Assembly (NCBI RefSeq): GCF_014645135.1
Contig: NZ_BMLH01000013.1
Location: 28,953 to 92,952, forward strand
Direction of reading: 5' to 3'
Source of the DNA: Rheinheimera tangshanensis
GTDB lineage: Bacteria > Pseudomonadota > Gammaproteobacteria > Enterobacterales > Alteromonadaceae
Length of the DNA stretch: 64,000 nt
The number at the start of each line of letters is the position of its first letter. The stretch's first letter is position 1. The notes under the pieces are model-generated. The model was not told the origin of the DNA. It was given only the letters and a program-made list of their open reading frames with translations, and searched no databases. Positions 44,137 through 57,165 of the stretch are shown here, piece after piece. The translations under genes were made by a program, and so were the position numbers.

Positions 44137-44787
44137 ATGAAAGCAGCCACCCAATACAGTGCATCAGAAGAGTTAAGTCATGCCATTAGTCATGGTCTTG
44201 GAATTTTAGCGAGCCTGCTGGGGTTATATCTGATGCTGGAGCTTTCGTCCGCCGCAGATGCATGGCGTCAGTTAAGCAGTTGGGTCTTTGGCCTGAGTTT
44301 GGTTTTGTTATACGGCAGTTCCACTTTGTACCATTCAGTGCAGAACCTTAAACATAAGTTGTGGCTCCGAAAACTGGATCATTCCGCTATTTTTATTCTG
44401 ATCGCCGGAACCTACACCCCTTTTACACTGGTCAGCTTAAGGGATAACTGGGGCTGGTGGTTATTTGCTCTGGTCTGGAGCATTGCCTGTGCCGGAGTAC
44501 TGTTAAAACTCTTTACCGGTGCTAAGTATCAAAAACTTTCTATCGCTTTGTATCTGATCATGGGCTGGATAGTACTGATCGCTATTGATCCTATGTTGAG
44601 CCATGTCCCTGTGGCTGGTTTGTGGTGGTTACTGGCAGGAGGCTTGTTTTACTCTGGTGGCGTGCTGTTTTACGTGCAAAAAACCTTGTTTATGCACCAC
44701 CTGATCTGGCACTTGTTTGTGCTTGCTGGCAGCACTTGCCATTTTCTGGCGGTGTATTGGTATGTATTACCCCAACGTCAGGTTTAA
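44137..44787 (+). CDS. Hemolysin III/YqfA-type membrane protein (PAQR family)
   Basis: A 216-residue protein with seven transmembrane segments of the hemolysin III/PAQR family. Family motifs: SHAISHGLGILAS (~13), GSSTLYHSV (~69), LDHSAIFILIAGTYTPF (~88-104), and the C-terminal HHLIWHLFVLAGSTCHF, with the conserved Ser-Asp-His set proposed to bind zinc. Start ATG 44137 was chosen because upstream TTG 44110 adds residues without a better ribosome site. Its TAA stop interlocks with that of the convergent kinase gene (4-base overlap). Function beyond membrane location is not established. Confidence 0.88.
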   Translation: MKAATQYSASEELSHAISHGLGILASLLGLYLMLELSSAADAWRQLSSWVFGLSLVLLYGSSTLYHSVQNLKHKLWLRKLDHSAIFILIAGTYTPFTLVSLRDNWGWWLFALVWSIACAGVLLKLFTGAKYQKLSIALYLIMGWIVLIAIDPMLSHVPVAGLWWLLAGGLFYSGGVLFYVQKTLFMHHLIWHLFVLAGSTCHFLAVYWYVLPQRQV

Positions 44788-47700
44788 GCTTGTGCAACGG
44801 GCAATTCAAACCAAAATAATGCGCCATGGTCGGGTTCACTTTCAAAACCAATATCGCCATGGTGCGCACTGATAATGGTCTTACAGATATTTAACCCAAG
44901 CCCTGTGCCCTCGGCTTTGCGACTGGTGGAGCCGTCTGCCTGAGAGAATTTTTCGAAAACACGGCTGCGGAAATTTTGAGGAATACCACACCCCTGATCC
45001 TGTACTTCAAAACGAATACGCCCGACCAGCTCAGTTAACTTCACCGCCACTGTCTGTCCCGAAGCGGAAAACTTAATGGCGTTCGATAGCAGGTTATCTA
45101 CCACCTGCCTTATTCTGGTTTGATCAGCCACCACCTGACACTCTGCCAACTGAGTCTGAAAACTCACCTGATACCTTGCTGCATAAGGGGCAATACTATC
45201 CAATGCCTGTAACACCAGTTGCTTCATGTCAGTTGTCGCAAAGGATAAGCTAAAATTACCGGACTCAAACTTCTGTAGATCCAATAAATCATTAATCAGT
45301 TGAGACAAACGTTCGCTATTACCGAGCGCGGTTTGTAACAATTGCTCGTAATGTTCAGAGCCCTCGGTTACCGCTTTTTTCGCAAGCAAACCCACAGCAC
45401 CACGAATAGAAGTTAAAGGCGTGCGTAGCTCGTGACTGACGGTTGAAATAAACTCATCTTTTAAGGTATTCAGCCGTTTGAGCTCTCTGTTATTTTCAGC
45501 CAACTGCGACAAACTCACTTCTAACTGCCTGGTCCGTAAAGACAAAGTGGCAGAGCTGTCCTGCAAGGCTTTAGTCCGCTCTTCCACCATGGTTTCCAGG
45601 ACAGTCTGGTTATAAGCTCTTTCCTGCACTGAATGCTGCAACAGCTTATTAATTTGTCGCATATGGCGTAGTCGGTAAGCGTGGCCTCCGAGTAACAGCA
45701 GCAAGAGCAACAACCCAAGCCCTGCTATCACCCAGCCTCGTTGCCACCACAAGGGCAATACTTCAATAGTAAGCTGATACGGCTTATCGGAAAACAACGC
45801 ATGTTGATTTGAACCCAAGGCTTTGAACTGATAAGTTCCGGGTTCTAACTGGCTGTAATTCACTTTTGTGTAGCCAGTACTGTATTGCCAGCCAGTATCT
45901 ACACCAGCCAATTGGTAAATAAACTGATTACGTTTCGGGTCATGATAATCAAGGCTTGCCAATTCCAGACTAATGCTTTCGCCGGGTTTTAATTCAATTT
46001 CAGAGCTGTAGCCTTGCATAATACCTGGTTTGAGTTTTTTCTGATCAATCCATATCCCTGATACTTGGGTTGTACTTTTATGCTGATTCAGCCACAACAA
46101 TTCAGCATGAACAATAGACAAACCACCTGCAGTACCCAAGTACAAGTTACCGCGTTTGGATACCGAAAATGCTTTAAAAATCATTTCCTTATTATTCAAA
46201 CCATCCTGCTCAGTAAAGGTGATCAGGCGTTCTTGCTGATAAGGTTTTAAACTCAACCCCTGAGCAGAAAGCAACCAGATGTTTTTCTGCACATCGGTAT
46301 AAGCCCCCAACAATTCTGCTTTAGCAGCGGAAATACTATCCCCCAAACCTGAGATACCAGGGTTCTTTAGATCAAGACTGACCAGCCCACTGCGACTGCA
46401 CAGCAGCACTGTGTCGTCAGGCCCTTGCGCTATGCATTGAATATCAAGAGCTTGTGCCACAGGAATTAAGTTTGCTAACGACTGCAATTGAGCACTGGAA
46501 GGGTCAAGCACAAAGAGACCGGAATAACGGGTACCAACCCAGATTTTGCCCTGGATTTCCTGCACCACCTGCACTGCGTCACCTACTTTTTGCTGCGCCA
46601 TGTCCTCTAACCAGAACTGATGATTGCCTGCCGGATCCCAGCGCATCAGACCGTTTTGCCATAAACCAAGATACAAGCTGCCATCTGGCAAACTCACCAG
46701 ATCCCGTACATTTTGCCACTGAGTACCTTGGAGACTTTGCCCCGCATCCAGCTGCACCAGCTGTTGTGTATTCTCATCAAATTGCCATAAACCGTTATCT
46801 GAACCTATGTAAAGCTCTCCCTGAGTGGATCTGGTGATAGCATTCACTCGGGCAGGCATCGCCAGAGATAACACAGCACCTGTTTTTCTGTTGATTTGAT
46901 GAAACTGGTCGGAGCTACCCAGCCATAAAAAGTTATCTTCCACCTTTACAGCCGTCAGTTGCTGTTTTGCTAAAGTAGCCGCTGCAGGCCCCCACTGGGT
47001 TAAGTCACTAAAGGCCGAGGGCTGATGCCTGCCATAAAATAACCCCTTTTCCCGGCTGCCGACCCACAACAACCCACTGCGATCGACCAGTAAAGAGCGC
47101 ACATTGATGCCTTGAAGTAACTGTCTACCATCGGCAAAAGATTCAAAGACACCTGAGGTTAATGAGACTTTATAAATACCATCAAAGGTGCCCACCAGTA
47201 AGTTACCTTGCTGATCTGTTTCCAGCACATTAATAATAGGACTGACGGCGTTATCAAAAAAAGGAATGCTCTTAAACTCAGATGAAGCAGGATCAAACTG
47301 AAATAGTGAGCTACGCCCTCCTACCCACACCTTGTTCCCTTGGGCAAACAAAGTACGTATTTCATTGTTGACACTGTCTTGATCAAACGCCTGATAAGGC
47401 TCACTGAGTCCGTCTTGTTTTGTCCACTGATGAAGGCCACTGCCCGTTGCAATCCAGACGGTATCATCTTCGGTTTGAGCCAGCGACCAGATCCGTTGGT
47501 TGATCAGCGGCTGAGCTGAATCGGCTTGACCTACCAGTTGAAAAGTTCCGTCAGGTAGCAATCGTTGCAGCCCTTTATTGGTGCCAATCCACAACACACC
47601 AGACTTATCCAGTAATAAGCTCTGAATATAATTACTGGTTAATACGAAGGCACTTTCAGGTCGGTCAGAATAATGCGAGATTTCACCTGTTCGGGTGTCT

Positions 47701-48032
47701 ACTTTACTCAACCCCATCCCCCAGGTGCCAATCCACAACTGATCCTTGTGATCCATCACCAAAGCATCAATATCGGGCACCAGCATATTGTTACTGACCG
47801 AGGCAGGCAGTACATCAAAAGCTTCCAATTCATAACCGTTGTATCGCAATAGGCCTGTGTTGGTTGACCCCAACCAGATATAACCGTCCTTATCCTGCAC
47901 TATCCGGTAAATACTGGCATTGGGTAAGCCGTCATCGACGCTCAGGCGGGTAAAGTGCGTTTGTGCGAACGAGATAAAACTGCAGCACAACAGCCACAAC
48001 ATAAACAGAAAATGCAACAACCTGCTCATCAT
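44784..48032 (-). CDS. Two-component-regulator propeller sensor histidine kinase
   Basis: A 1082-residue exported sensor (signal peptide ~1-23 if started at ATG 48032; the upstream ATG at 48131 would add 33 residues). The periplasmic part is two seven-bladed propellers of Reg_prop repeats (many units like DKDGYIWLGSTNTGL, VWIATGSGLHQW), followed by a Y_Y_Y domain (~690-760), one membrane helix (VIAGLGLLLLLLLLGG, ~775), a coiled coil, HisKA with SHELRTP (~H867) and HATPase (DNLLSNAIKFS, GTGLGLNICK). No receiver domain is fused, so unlike Bacteroides hybrid sensors it needs a separate regulator, not encoded nearby. Such proteins usually sense polysaccharide-derived ligands. Confidence 0.88.
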   Translation of the reverse strand: MMSRLLHFLFMLWLLCCSFISFAQTHFTRLSVDDGLPNASIYRIVQDKDGYIWLGSTNTGLLRYNGYELEAFDVLPASVSNNMLVPDIDALVMDHKDQLWIGTWGMGLSKVDTRTGEISHYSDRPESAFVLTSNYIQSLLLDKSGVLWIGTNKGLQRLLPDGTFQLVGQADSAQPLINQRIWSLAQTEDDTVWIATGSGLHQWTKQDGLSEPYQAFDQDSVNNEIRTLFAQGNKVWVGGRSSLFQFDPASSEFKSIPFFDNAVSPIINVLETDQQGNLLVGTFDGIYKVSLTSGVFESFADGRQLLQGINVRSLLVDRSGLLWVGSREKGLFYGRHQPSAFSDLTQWGPAAATLAKQQLTAVKVEDNFLWLGSSDQFHQINRKTGAVLSLAMPARVNAITRSTQGELYIGSDNGLWQFDENTQQLVQLDAGQSLQGTQWQNVRDLVSLPDGSLYLGLWQNGLMRWDPAGNHQFWLEDMAQQKVGDAVQVVQEIQGKIWVGTRYSGLFVLDPSSAQLQSLANLIPVAQALDIQCIAQGPDDTVLLCSRSGLVSLDLKNPGISGLGDSISAAKAELLGAYTDVQKNIWLLSAQGLSLKPYQQERLITFTEQDGLNNKEMIFKAFSVSKRGNLYLGTAGGLSIVHAELLWLNQHKSTTQVSGIWIDQKKLKPGIMQGYSSEIELKPGESISLELASLDYHDPKRNQFIYQLAGVDTGWQYSTGYTKVNYSQLEPGTYQFKALGSNQHALFSDKPYQLTIEVLPLWWQRGWVIAGLGLLLLLLLLGGHAYRLRHMRQINKLLQHSVQERAYNQTVLETMVEERTKALQDSSATLSLRTRQLEVSLSQLAENNRELKRLNTLKDEFISTVSHELRTPLTSIRGAVGLLAKKAVTEGSEHYEQLLQTALGNSERLSQLINDLLDLQKFESGNFSLSFATTDMKQLVLQALDSIAPYAARYQVSFQTQLAECQVVADQTRIRQVVDNLLSNAIKFSASGQTVAVKLTELVGRIRFEVQDQGCGIPQNFRSRVFEKFSQADGSTSRKAEGTGLGLNICKTIISAHHGDIGFESEPDHGALFWFELPVAQA

Positions 48033-48259
48033 GTATTCAGGTCTCTGCGATAACCAAGAACAGGGAAATAAAGTGCAATTTAAACCTCGGCAAAAGGACA
48101 ACAGCAAATAGGTGTAAACAAACAATACCATAGCATGGCATCCTTACCAGATCCCGAATTGGAAAAAATGCAGTTGTGCTTTATCTCGCCATTGCAATGC
48201 CATAAAATCGGCCCCATTAAGGATTCAACTGAATACACCACAGAAAAATGCCGGAGTAA

Positions 48260-49219
<960 letters not shown>

Positions 49220-49246
49220 TTTCACGCGACTTATAAAGGGTAAATA

Positions 49247-49960
49247 GTGGTGATTTATTTACCTGAGTTATCCAACAGCTCGCTTGAATTCCCTCCGGTC
49301 AGTCAGGCTTTGACTGAGCCGGATGGGTTATTAGCTATGGGCGGTGATTTGTCACCAGAGCGTTTACTCAAAGCCTACCACAGTGGCATTTTTCCCTGGT
49401 TTAGCCCCGGTGATCCGCTGTTATGGTGGAGCCCGTCACAACGCGCCATCTTTATGCCAGGAGCATTAAAGCCTAACCGCACGTTGCGCAAGCTGCTGCA
49501 TCACAGCAGTTTTGACATCAGCGTAAACAAGGCATTTGCTGCGGTCATTAAAGCCTGCAGCGCACCACGCCCCTCACAACAAGGCACCTGGATAGTACCT
49601 GATATTCAACAGGCTTATATAGCTTTGCATCAACAAGGTCATGCCCACAGTATCGAAGTCTGGTCTGAAGGTGAGCTGGTTGGTGGCTGTTATGGTGTGA
49701 TGGTCGGTCAACTATTTTGTGGCGAATCCATGTTCAATACTCAGCCAAATACTGCAAAAGTCGCGCTTGTAGCCCTACAGCAGCATTTATCGACTTTTGC
49801 CACAGGCTATATTGATTGTCAGATGATGAATCCTTTTTTACAGCAGTTAGGAGCAGAACCTTTGTCTCGCAGAACCTATCTGACGCTGCTGGCAAATCAC
49901 AAAGCCCTGTTTTGCCCTGCCGGTAGCTGGAAAGCGCAAGATCTAAAGTTGGAGTTTTAA
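49247..49960 (+). CDS. aat: Leucyl/phenylalanyl-tRNA-protein transferase
   Basis: A 237-residue Aat protein that transfers Leu or Phe from tRNA to proteins with N-terminal Arg or Lys, creating an N-degron. Typical motifs: FPPVSQALTEPDGLLAMGGDLSPERLLKAYHSGIFPWF (~15-52), WWSPSQRAI, and IEVWSEGELVGGCYGVMVGQLFCGESMF. Two tandem GTG codons (49247, 49250) serve as starts; AAAGGG (49235-49240) suits either. Only one base separates it from bpt, so the two N-degron transferases are cotranscribed and translated close together. Confidence 0.97.
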   Translation: MVIYLPELSNSSLEFPPVSQALTEPDGLLAMGGDLSPERLLKAYHSGIFPWFSPGDPLLWWSPSQRAIFMPGALKPNRTLRKLLHHSSFDISVNKAFAAVIKACSAPRPSQQGTWIVPDIQQAYIALHQQGHAHSIEVWSEGELVGGCYGVMVGQLFCGESMFNTQPNTAKVALVALQQHLSTFATGYIDCQMMNPFLQQLGAEPLSRRTYLTLLANHKALFCPAGSWKAQDLKLEF

Positions 49961-49961
49961 A

Positions 49962-50675
49962 ATGTCGGGCTTAAAGCTTGGGGTCAGTCAGCAACAACCA
50001 TGTAATTACCTGCCCGACCGCCAGGAGCGCTTGCTTTTTACGCTGCCGGATGAGCCTCTGGACGCAGAATTTTATCAGCAACTGCTGACACTGAATTTCA
50101 GACGCAGTGGTGAGCAGATTTATACCACCTATTGTGAAGACTGCCAGCAATGCCAATCGGTGCGGCTGGAAGCAACGGCAGTGCTGTTAAACAGCAATCA
50201 ACGCAGGCTATGGAACAAAGCAAAGCGCAGTTACTGGCGTTATCAGCTCGTAGAGCATAGTGATCAGGAGCTGTGCACAGCACGTTATTATGGGTTGTAT
50301 CAGAACTACGTTGAAACTAAACATGCGGATAGTTCTATGGCACCGACCAGCCCGGAACAAATGCGCTATTTATGGCAAGCCAGCTGGCTAAAAGTGCAGT
50401 TTTTAGAGCAGTATCTGGACGATCAACTGGTTGCAGTGACAATAGTGGATTGCACACCTAACGCATTTTCAGCTGTTTACACGTTTTATCAGCCAGGCCA
50501 TGTATTGGCCTTTGGCACCTTGGCCATTCTGGCGCTGATTGAACTGGCAAAAACGCAAAACATCCATTTTGTCTATCTGGGTTATTACATCCAGCACTGC
50601 CAAAAAATGAGTTATAAGGCAAAGTTTTTGCCACAACAACGCTTTATAGCCGGAGAATGGCTCTCATTTCGCTAA
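49962..50675 (+). CDS. bpt: Aspartate/glutamate leucyltransferase Bpt
   Basis: A 237-residue transferase of the ATE1-like family. In gammaproteobacteria Bpt attaches Leu to N-terminal Asp or Glu, another entry to the ClpS/ClpAP N-degron path. Hallmarks are the Cys motif YCEDCQQCQSVRLE (~47-60), the central SYWRYQL and a C-terminal AVYTFYQPGHVLAFGTLAILALIELAK with YLGYYIQHCQKMSYKAKF (acetyltransferase-like GNAT fold). Starts at ATG 49962, one base after aat. Followed by infA after 95 bases. Confidence 0.95.
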   Translation: MSGLKLGVSQQQPCNYLPDRQERLLFTLPDEPLDAEFYQQLLTLNFRRSGEQIYTTYCEDCQQCQSVRLEATAVLLNSNQRRLWNKAKRSYWRYQLVEHSDQELCTARYYGLYQNYVETKHADSSMAPTSPEQMRYLWQASWLKVQFLEQYLDDQLVAVTIVDCTPNAFSAVYTFYQPGHVLAFGTLAILALIELAKTQNIHFVYLGYYIQHCQKMSYKAKFLPQQRFIAGEWLSFR

Positions 50676-50770
50676 ATCTGTCTATGTTGCTTTACTTATC
50701 CGCCCTTTTTCGGCAAAATCTGCGGCAGTTTTTTGAACTAATGAATTTAAATAAGAGGCTGGCACGCTGA

Positions 50771-50989
<219 letters not shown>

Positions 50990-51042
50990 GATTTGACGGA
51001 ACCAGATAGCGCTAACGCTATTTGCTTCATGCTTTATAAAGA

Positions 51043-51066
51043 AAAACCCGGCCAAGCCGGGTTTTT
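51043..51066 (+). terminator. Intrinsic terminator of infA
   Basis: AAAACCCGGC (51043-51052) pairs with GCCGGGTTTT (51056-51065) around CAA, followed by T-rich TTC. Also flanks the convergent clpA gene end (27 bases from it), so it may serve both. Confidence 0.9.
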
Positions 51067-51092
51067 TCGTATTCTCACTACGTGATGCTGTT

Positions 51093-53348
51093 TTAAGCTA
51101 GTATTTCTTCTTCGTTGTAATCAAATTCTAATTCATCGCCTTTCAGATCAATCCGCACATCACCGCCATGCGCCAGTCGTCCAAACAGTATTTCGTTGGC
51201 TAAAGGCTTTTTCAGCTGTTCCTGGATCACCCGAGCCATAGGACGAGCCCCCATTGCCTGATCATAGCCTTTGTCGGCCAGCCATTGACGGGCAGCACCA
51301 CTGAGTTCCATCGACACTTGTTTTTTATCCAACTGCACCTGCAAGTCGCAGACAAACTTATCGACAATTTGCAGAATAATGTCGCGGGATAAATGTTTAA
51401 ACCAAATGATGCCATCCAGACGGTTTCTGAACTCAGGACTAAAAGTCCGGTTAATTTCGGCTAACGCATCATGGCTGTGATCTTGTTGTTTAAAGCCGAT
51501 GGTTTTACGCACCGTCTCCTGCACACCGGCATTGGTGGTCATCACCAGAATCACATTACGGAAATCGACTTTACGGCCGCTATTGTCGGTTAACGTACCG
51601 TGATCCATCACCTGCAACAAAATGTTGTAGATGTCGGTATGGGCCTTTTCTATTTCGTCCAGCAGCACCACCGAGTAGGGGTGTTTGGACACCGCATCTG
51701 TCAATAAACCACCTTGATCAAAACCTACGTAACCAGGAGGTGCACCAATAAGGCGGCTGACGGCATGGCGTTCCATATATTCAGACATATCAAAACGCAG
51801 CAGCTCTACACCCATAATTTTGGCGAGCTGTTTGGTCACTTCGGTTTTACCTACCCCTGTTGGGCCTGCAAATAAGAAGTTACCAATAGGCTTTTCTTCG
51901 TTGCCCAGACCTGAGCGGGATAACCGAATCGCCGACGTTAACACTTCAATAGGTTCATCCTGACCAAAGACCACCAGTTTCAGGTTACGGTCTAAGTTCG
52001 CCAGCACATCTTTATCAGAGGCTGACACTGACTTTTCAGGAATACGCGCCATTTTGGCAATAATGTGTTCGATTTCCGGCACATTAATGACTTTTTTACG
52101 TTTAGACACAGGCAATAACCGCTGACTGGCACCGGCTTCGTCAATCACGTCTATGGCTTTATCCGGTAAATGCCGTTCATTGATGTACTTAGCCGATAAC
52201 TCAGCGGCAGCACGCAGCGCTTTTTGGGTATAACGCACGCCATGGTGAGCTTCGTAACGTTCTTTTAAACCCAGCAAAATTTGGGTGGTGTCATCTACGC
52301 TGGGTTCAACCACATCAATTTTCTGGAAACGGCGCACCAGCGCTGTATCTTTTTCAAAGATGTTTTTAAATTCCTGATAAGTGGTTGAGCCTATGCAACG
52401 TAAACGACCACTCGACAGCAGAGGTTTAATCAGATTGGATGCATCCATCACACCACCGGACGCCGCACCTGCGCCGATGACGGTATGAATTTCATCGATA
52501 AAGAGCACTGCATCTTTTTCGTTTTCGATTTCTTTGAGTAACGACTTTAGACGTTTCTCAAAGTCACCACGGTATTTGGTGCCTGCCAGTAAAGAGCCCA
52601 TATCCAGCGAATAAATAGTGGCGTTGGCAATGACTTCGGGCACCTGATTATTGACAATACGGTAGGCCAAACCTTCGGCGATGGCAGTTTTACCGACGCC
52701 AGCTTCACCCACTAGTAACGGGTTGTTTTTCTTACGGCGGCACAACACCTGAATAGTGCGCTCCAGCTCCATATCACGGCCAACCAAAGGATCAATTTGG
52801 CCATTTTTCGCCAGGACATTCAGATTGGCGGTGAAGCTTTCCAGATATTTATTTTCTTCAATCTGCACATCACCGTTTTCATCTTGCTGCTCGTCCTGCT
52901 GCTCGATTTTCTCGGTTTTAATCACGCCGTGCGAAATGTAGTTAACGATATCCAACCGACTGATATCGATTTTCTTCAGCAAATACACAGCCTGAGATTC
53001 CTGTTCACTGAAAATAGCGACCAGTACGTTAGCGCCCGTAACTTCTGACTTGCCCGAGGACTGCACATGGAACACGGCACGTTGCAGCACACGCTGAAAT
53101 CCGAGCGTAGGCTGCGTATCACGGTCTGTGTCATCTTCTGGCAATAATGGGGTGGTTGAATCAATAAAATGCGACAGGTCAAGCCGCAGGCGGTCTATAT
53201 TGGCACCGCAGGACTTTAATGCTTCCCCTGCTGCCGGATTATCTAGCAGCGCTAATAATAAATGTTCCACCGTCATGTACTCATGACGTTTTTCCCGCGC
53301 AAACCGAAACGCCAGATTTAAGGTTAACTCAAGATCTTTGTTCAACAT
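51093..53348 (-). CDS. clpA: ATP-dependent unfoldase ClpA
   Basis: A 751-residue class I HSP100 ATPase: N-domain (1-~140, ClpS-binding), AAA-1 with Walker A GEAGVGKTAIAEGL (~214) and DEIHTVIGAGAASGG, AAA-2 with GPTGVGKTEVTKQL (~495) and LLDEIEKAH, and the ClpP-docking loop IGFKQQ (~615), matching the E. coli protein (758 aa). It unfolds substrates for ClpP. It follows clpS by 48 bases on the same strand and is convergent with infA. With Aat, Bpt and ClpS it completes the bacterial N-degron path. Confidence 0.98.
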   Translation of the reverse strand: MLNKDLELTLNLAFRFAREKRHEYMTVEHLLLALLDNPAAGEALKSCGANIDRLRLDLSHFIDSTTPLLPEDDTDRDTQPTLGFQRVLQRAVFHVQSSGKSEVTGANVLVAIFSEQESQAVYLLKKIDISRLDIVNYISHGVIKTEKIEQQDEQQDENGDVQIEENKYLESFTANLNVLAKNGQIDPLVGRDMELERTIQVLCRRKKNNPLLVGEAGVGKTAIAEGLAYRIVNNQVPEVIANATIYSLDMGSLLAGTKYRGDFEKRLKSLLKEIENEKDAVLFIDEIHTVIGAGAASGGVMDASNLIKPLLSSGRLRCIGSTTYQEFKNIFEKDTALVRRFQKIDVVEPSVDDTTQILLGLKERYEAHHGVRYTQKALRAAAELSAKYINERHLPDKAIDVIDEAGASQRLLPVSKRKKVINVPEIEHIIAKMARIPEKSVSASDKDVLANLDRNLKLVVFGQDEPIEVLTSAIRLSRSGLGNEEKPIGNFLFAGPTGVGKTEVTKQLAKIMGVELLRFDMSEYMERHAVSRLIGAPPGYVGFDQGGLLTDAVSKHPYSVVLLDEIEKAHTDIYNILLQVMDHGTLTDNSGRKVDFRNVILVMTTNAGVQETVRKTIGFKQQDHSHDALAEINRTFSPEFRNRLDGIIWFKHLSRDIILQIVDKFVCDLQVQLDKKQVSMELSGAARQWLADKGYDQAMGARPMARVIQEQLKKPLANEILFGRLAHGGDVRIDLKGDELEFDYNEEEILA

Positions 53349-53396
53349 ACAACATCACTCCTAATCCACCTGAGTTACAACAGCAGTTGTTTGGCG

Positions 53397-53717
53397 TTAA
53401 GCCCGCTCCATAGTGCATAACAATGGATGTTCGTGCTCTTTCGCATAAATGGACACTTGCTGAACTTTGGTCTCCGCAACCTCGGCTGTGAACACGCCAC
53501 AAACCGCCATACCTTCATTATGTACTTGCAACATAATTTCACTGGCTTTTTCATACTGCATATTAAAAAACCGGGTCAACACATCAATGACAAAATCCAT
53601 CGGGGTGTAATCGTCGTTATGAAGTATGACTTTATACATGGAAGGAGGTTTCACCTGTTGCCGGGTTTTCTCCACCACTCCGTGATCTATTACGTTGTTT
53701 TCTTTATAACCGCTCAT
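53397..53717 (-). CDS. clpS: ClpA adaptor ClpS
   Basis: A 106-residue adaptor that brings N-degron substrates to ClpAP. The conserved core [30 protein letters not shown] (~25-54) contains the Asn-Asp-Asp of the substrate-binding pocket and the C-terminal [29 protein letters not shown]. The disordered N-terminal ~22 residues enter ClpA. Divergent from cspD, a gene order conserved in enteric and related bacteria. Upstream of clpA in one unit. Confidence 0.98.
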   Translation of the reverse strand: MSGYKENNVIDHGVVEKTRQQVKPPSMYKVILHNDDYTPMDFVIDVLTRFFNMQYEKASEIMLQVHNEGMAVCGVFTAEVAETKVQQVSIYAKEHEHPLLCTMERA

Positions 53718-53865
53718 AAACTATAGCCACGCCTGTTCAAAGCATCAAAATTGCATTGATGAATTTTTTCACCGGACCCAAAGCCACTACAGGCTTTGCG
53801 GCCACTCTGTATGCCTTATCTAATAGATAGTACCTGCAACGCCGCTTTACAAGGGTGTAAAAAAC

Positions 53866-53893
53866 TTGACTAGCTGCACAAATTATCTACAGT
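53866..53893 (+). promoter_or_regulatory. Possible promoter of cspD
   Basis: TTGACT (53866-53871), 16-base spacer and TACAGT (53888-53893) approach the sigma-70 consensus, about 80 bases upstream of the cspD ATG. The -10 is weak. The site is within the clpS-cspD divergent region. Confidence 0.35.
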
Positions 53894-53972
53894 AAATGGT
53901 GGAGTCTGCCCGCAGCTCCCTGTTGCTCCGTCTTAGAATACAGAATTTAGCTAACTTAGAGAAGGAAGTAGT

Positions 53973-54194
53973 ATGGCTACCGGTAAAGTGAAATGGTTCA
54001 ATAATGCCAAAGGATTTGGGTTTATTCGTGAAGATGGTCGTGACGAAGATATCTTCGCCCATTATTCAACCATTAACATGGATGGCTACCGTACGCTGAA
54101 GGCCGGCCAGGACGTGGTATTTGACCTGTCTGAGGGCCCAAAAGGGTTACATGCAGTAAATATTGCACTGCCAGAAGGCCATAAACCTGAATAA
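53973..54194 (+). CDS. cspD: Cold-shock-like protein CspD
   Basis: A 73-residue cold-shock domain protein. RNP1 KGFGFI and RNP2 DIFAHY are intact; the C-terminal half (MDGYRTLKAGQDVVFDLSEGPKGLHAVNI) matches CspD, which in E. coli inhibits DNA replication in stationary phase, more closely than the CspA group. Location divergent from clpS supports CspD. AGAAGGAAG precedes the ATG. A strong terminator follows (54222-54245). Confidence 0.95.
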   Translation: MATGKVKWFNNAKGFGFIREDGRDEDIFAHYSTINMDGYRTLKAGQDVVFDLSEGPKGLHAVNIALPEGHKPE

Positions 54195-54221
54195 GGTTCT
54201 AAAGCCCACTATCCATATGAA

Positions 54222-54245
54222 ATGCCGGCTTAAGCCGGCATTTTT
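54222..54245 (+). terminator. Intrinsic terminator of cspD
   Basis: A perfect 20-base palindrome ATGCCGGCTTAAGCCGGCAT (54222-54241) followed by TTTTCT; the A-run and T-run make it usable mainly on the plus strand. Confidence 0.93.
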
Positions 54246-54301
54246 CTCTATTCGCTACCATCCCTGGCGCTCACCCGTTCGGGCCAACGCTTCGCGTTGT
54301 T

Positions 54302-54324
54302 AAAAAACATTCCAGATGTTTTTT
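54302..54324 (+). terminator. Second hairpin after cspD
   Basis: AAAAAACAT (54302-54310) pairs with ATGTTTTTT (54316-54324), loop TCCAG. A short A/T stem with T-run, acting as a backup terminator or part of the repeat that follows. Confidence 0.4.
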
Positions 54325-54328
54325 TCTC

Positions 54329-54503
54329 CTTCGTACTTGAAGCTGCAGCGTTGTTGGCCGCACTCCTCGCCCCAGTTATTTTGAAAATATCCGTTTGGCA
54401 TGACTGCGCGTTCTCGCTTCAATCCAATTGCACATAGGACAACTATGCTCCTGGGGTCTCGCTCGTTTGTCGCCTAGCTGCAACATCAATTACTTTGGGA
54501 AAT
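54329..54503. repeat. ERIC-like repeat, rearranged or with an internal insertion
   Basis: The left part (CTTGAAGCTGCAGCGTTGTTGG...CTCGCCCCAGT, 54334-54376) and the right part (CACATAGGACAACTATGCTC... GCTGCAACATCAATTAC, 54431-54493) align with the two halves of the ERIC at 7210-7335. About 54 bases between them (54377-54430) contain TGACTGCGCGTTCTCGCTTCA, which itself resembles the left arm of an ERIC, so it may be a duplicated arm rather than a foreign insert. The termini (ATACCC/GGGTAT) are degraded. Confidence 0.75.
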
Positions 54504-54513
54504 TTCTATGTAA

Positions 54514-54534
54514 AAAGGCGCACAAGGCGCCTTT
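54514..54534 (-). terminator. Intrinsic terminator of icd
   Basis: AAAGGCG/CGCCTTT stem (54514-54520 with 54528-54534), followed on the minus strand by TTTACATAG, 27 bases after the icd stop codon. Confidence 0.75.
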
Positions 54535-54561
54535 CTTTGTCTTTAGGATAGCAACCTAAAA

Positions 54562-57165
<2,604 letters not shown>

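Noticed and set aside
49979..49987. TTGGGGTCAG inside bpt, resembling the palindrome arm
   Set aside because: No matching second arm nearby and it is within a conserved coding sequence.
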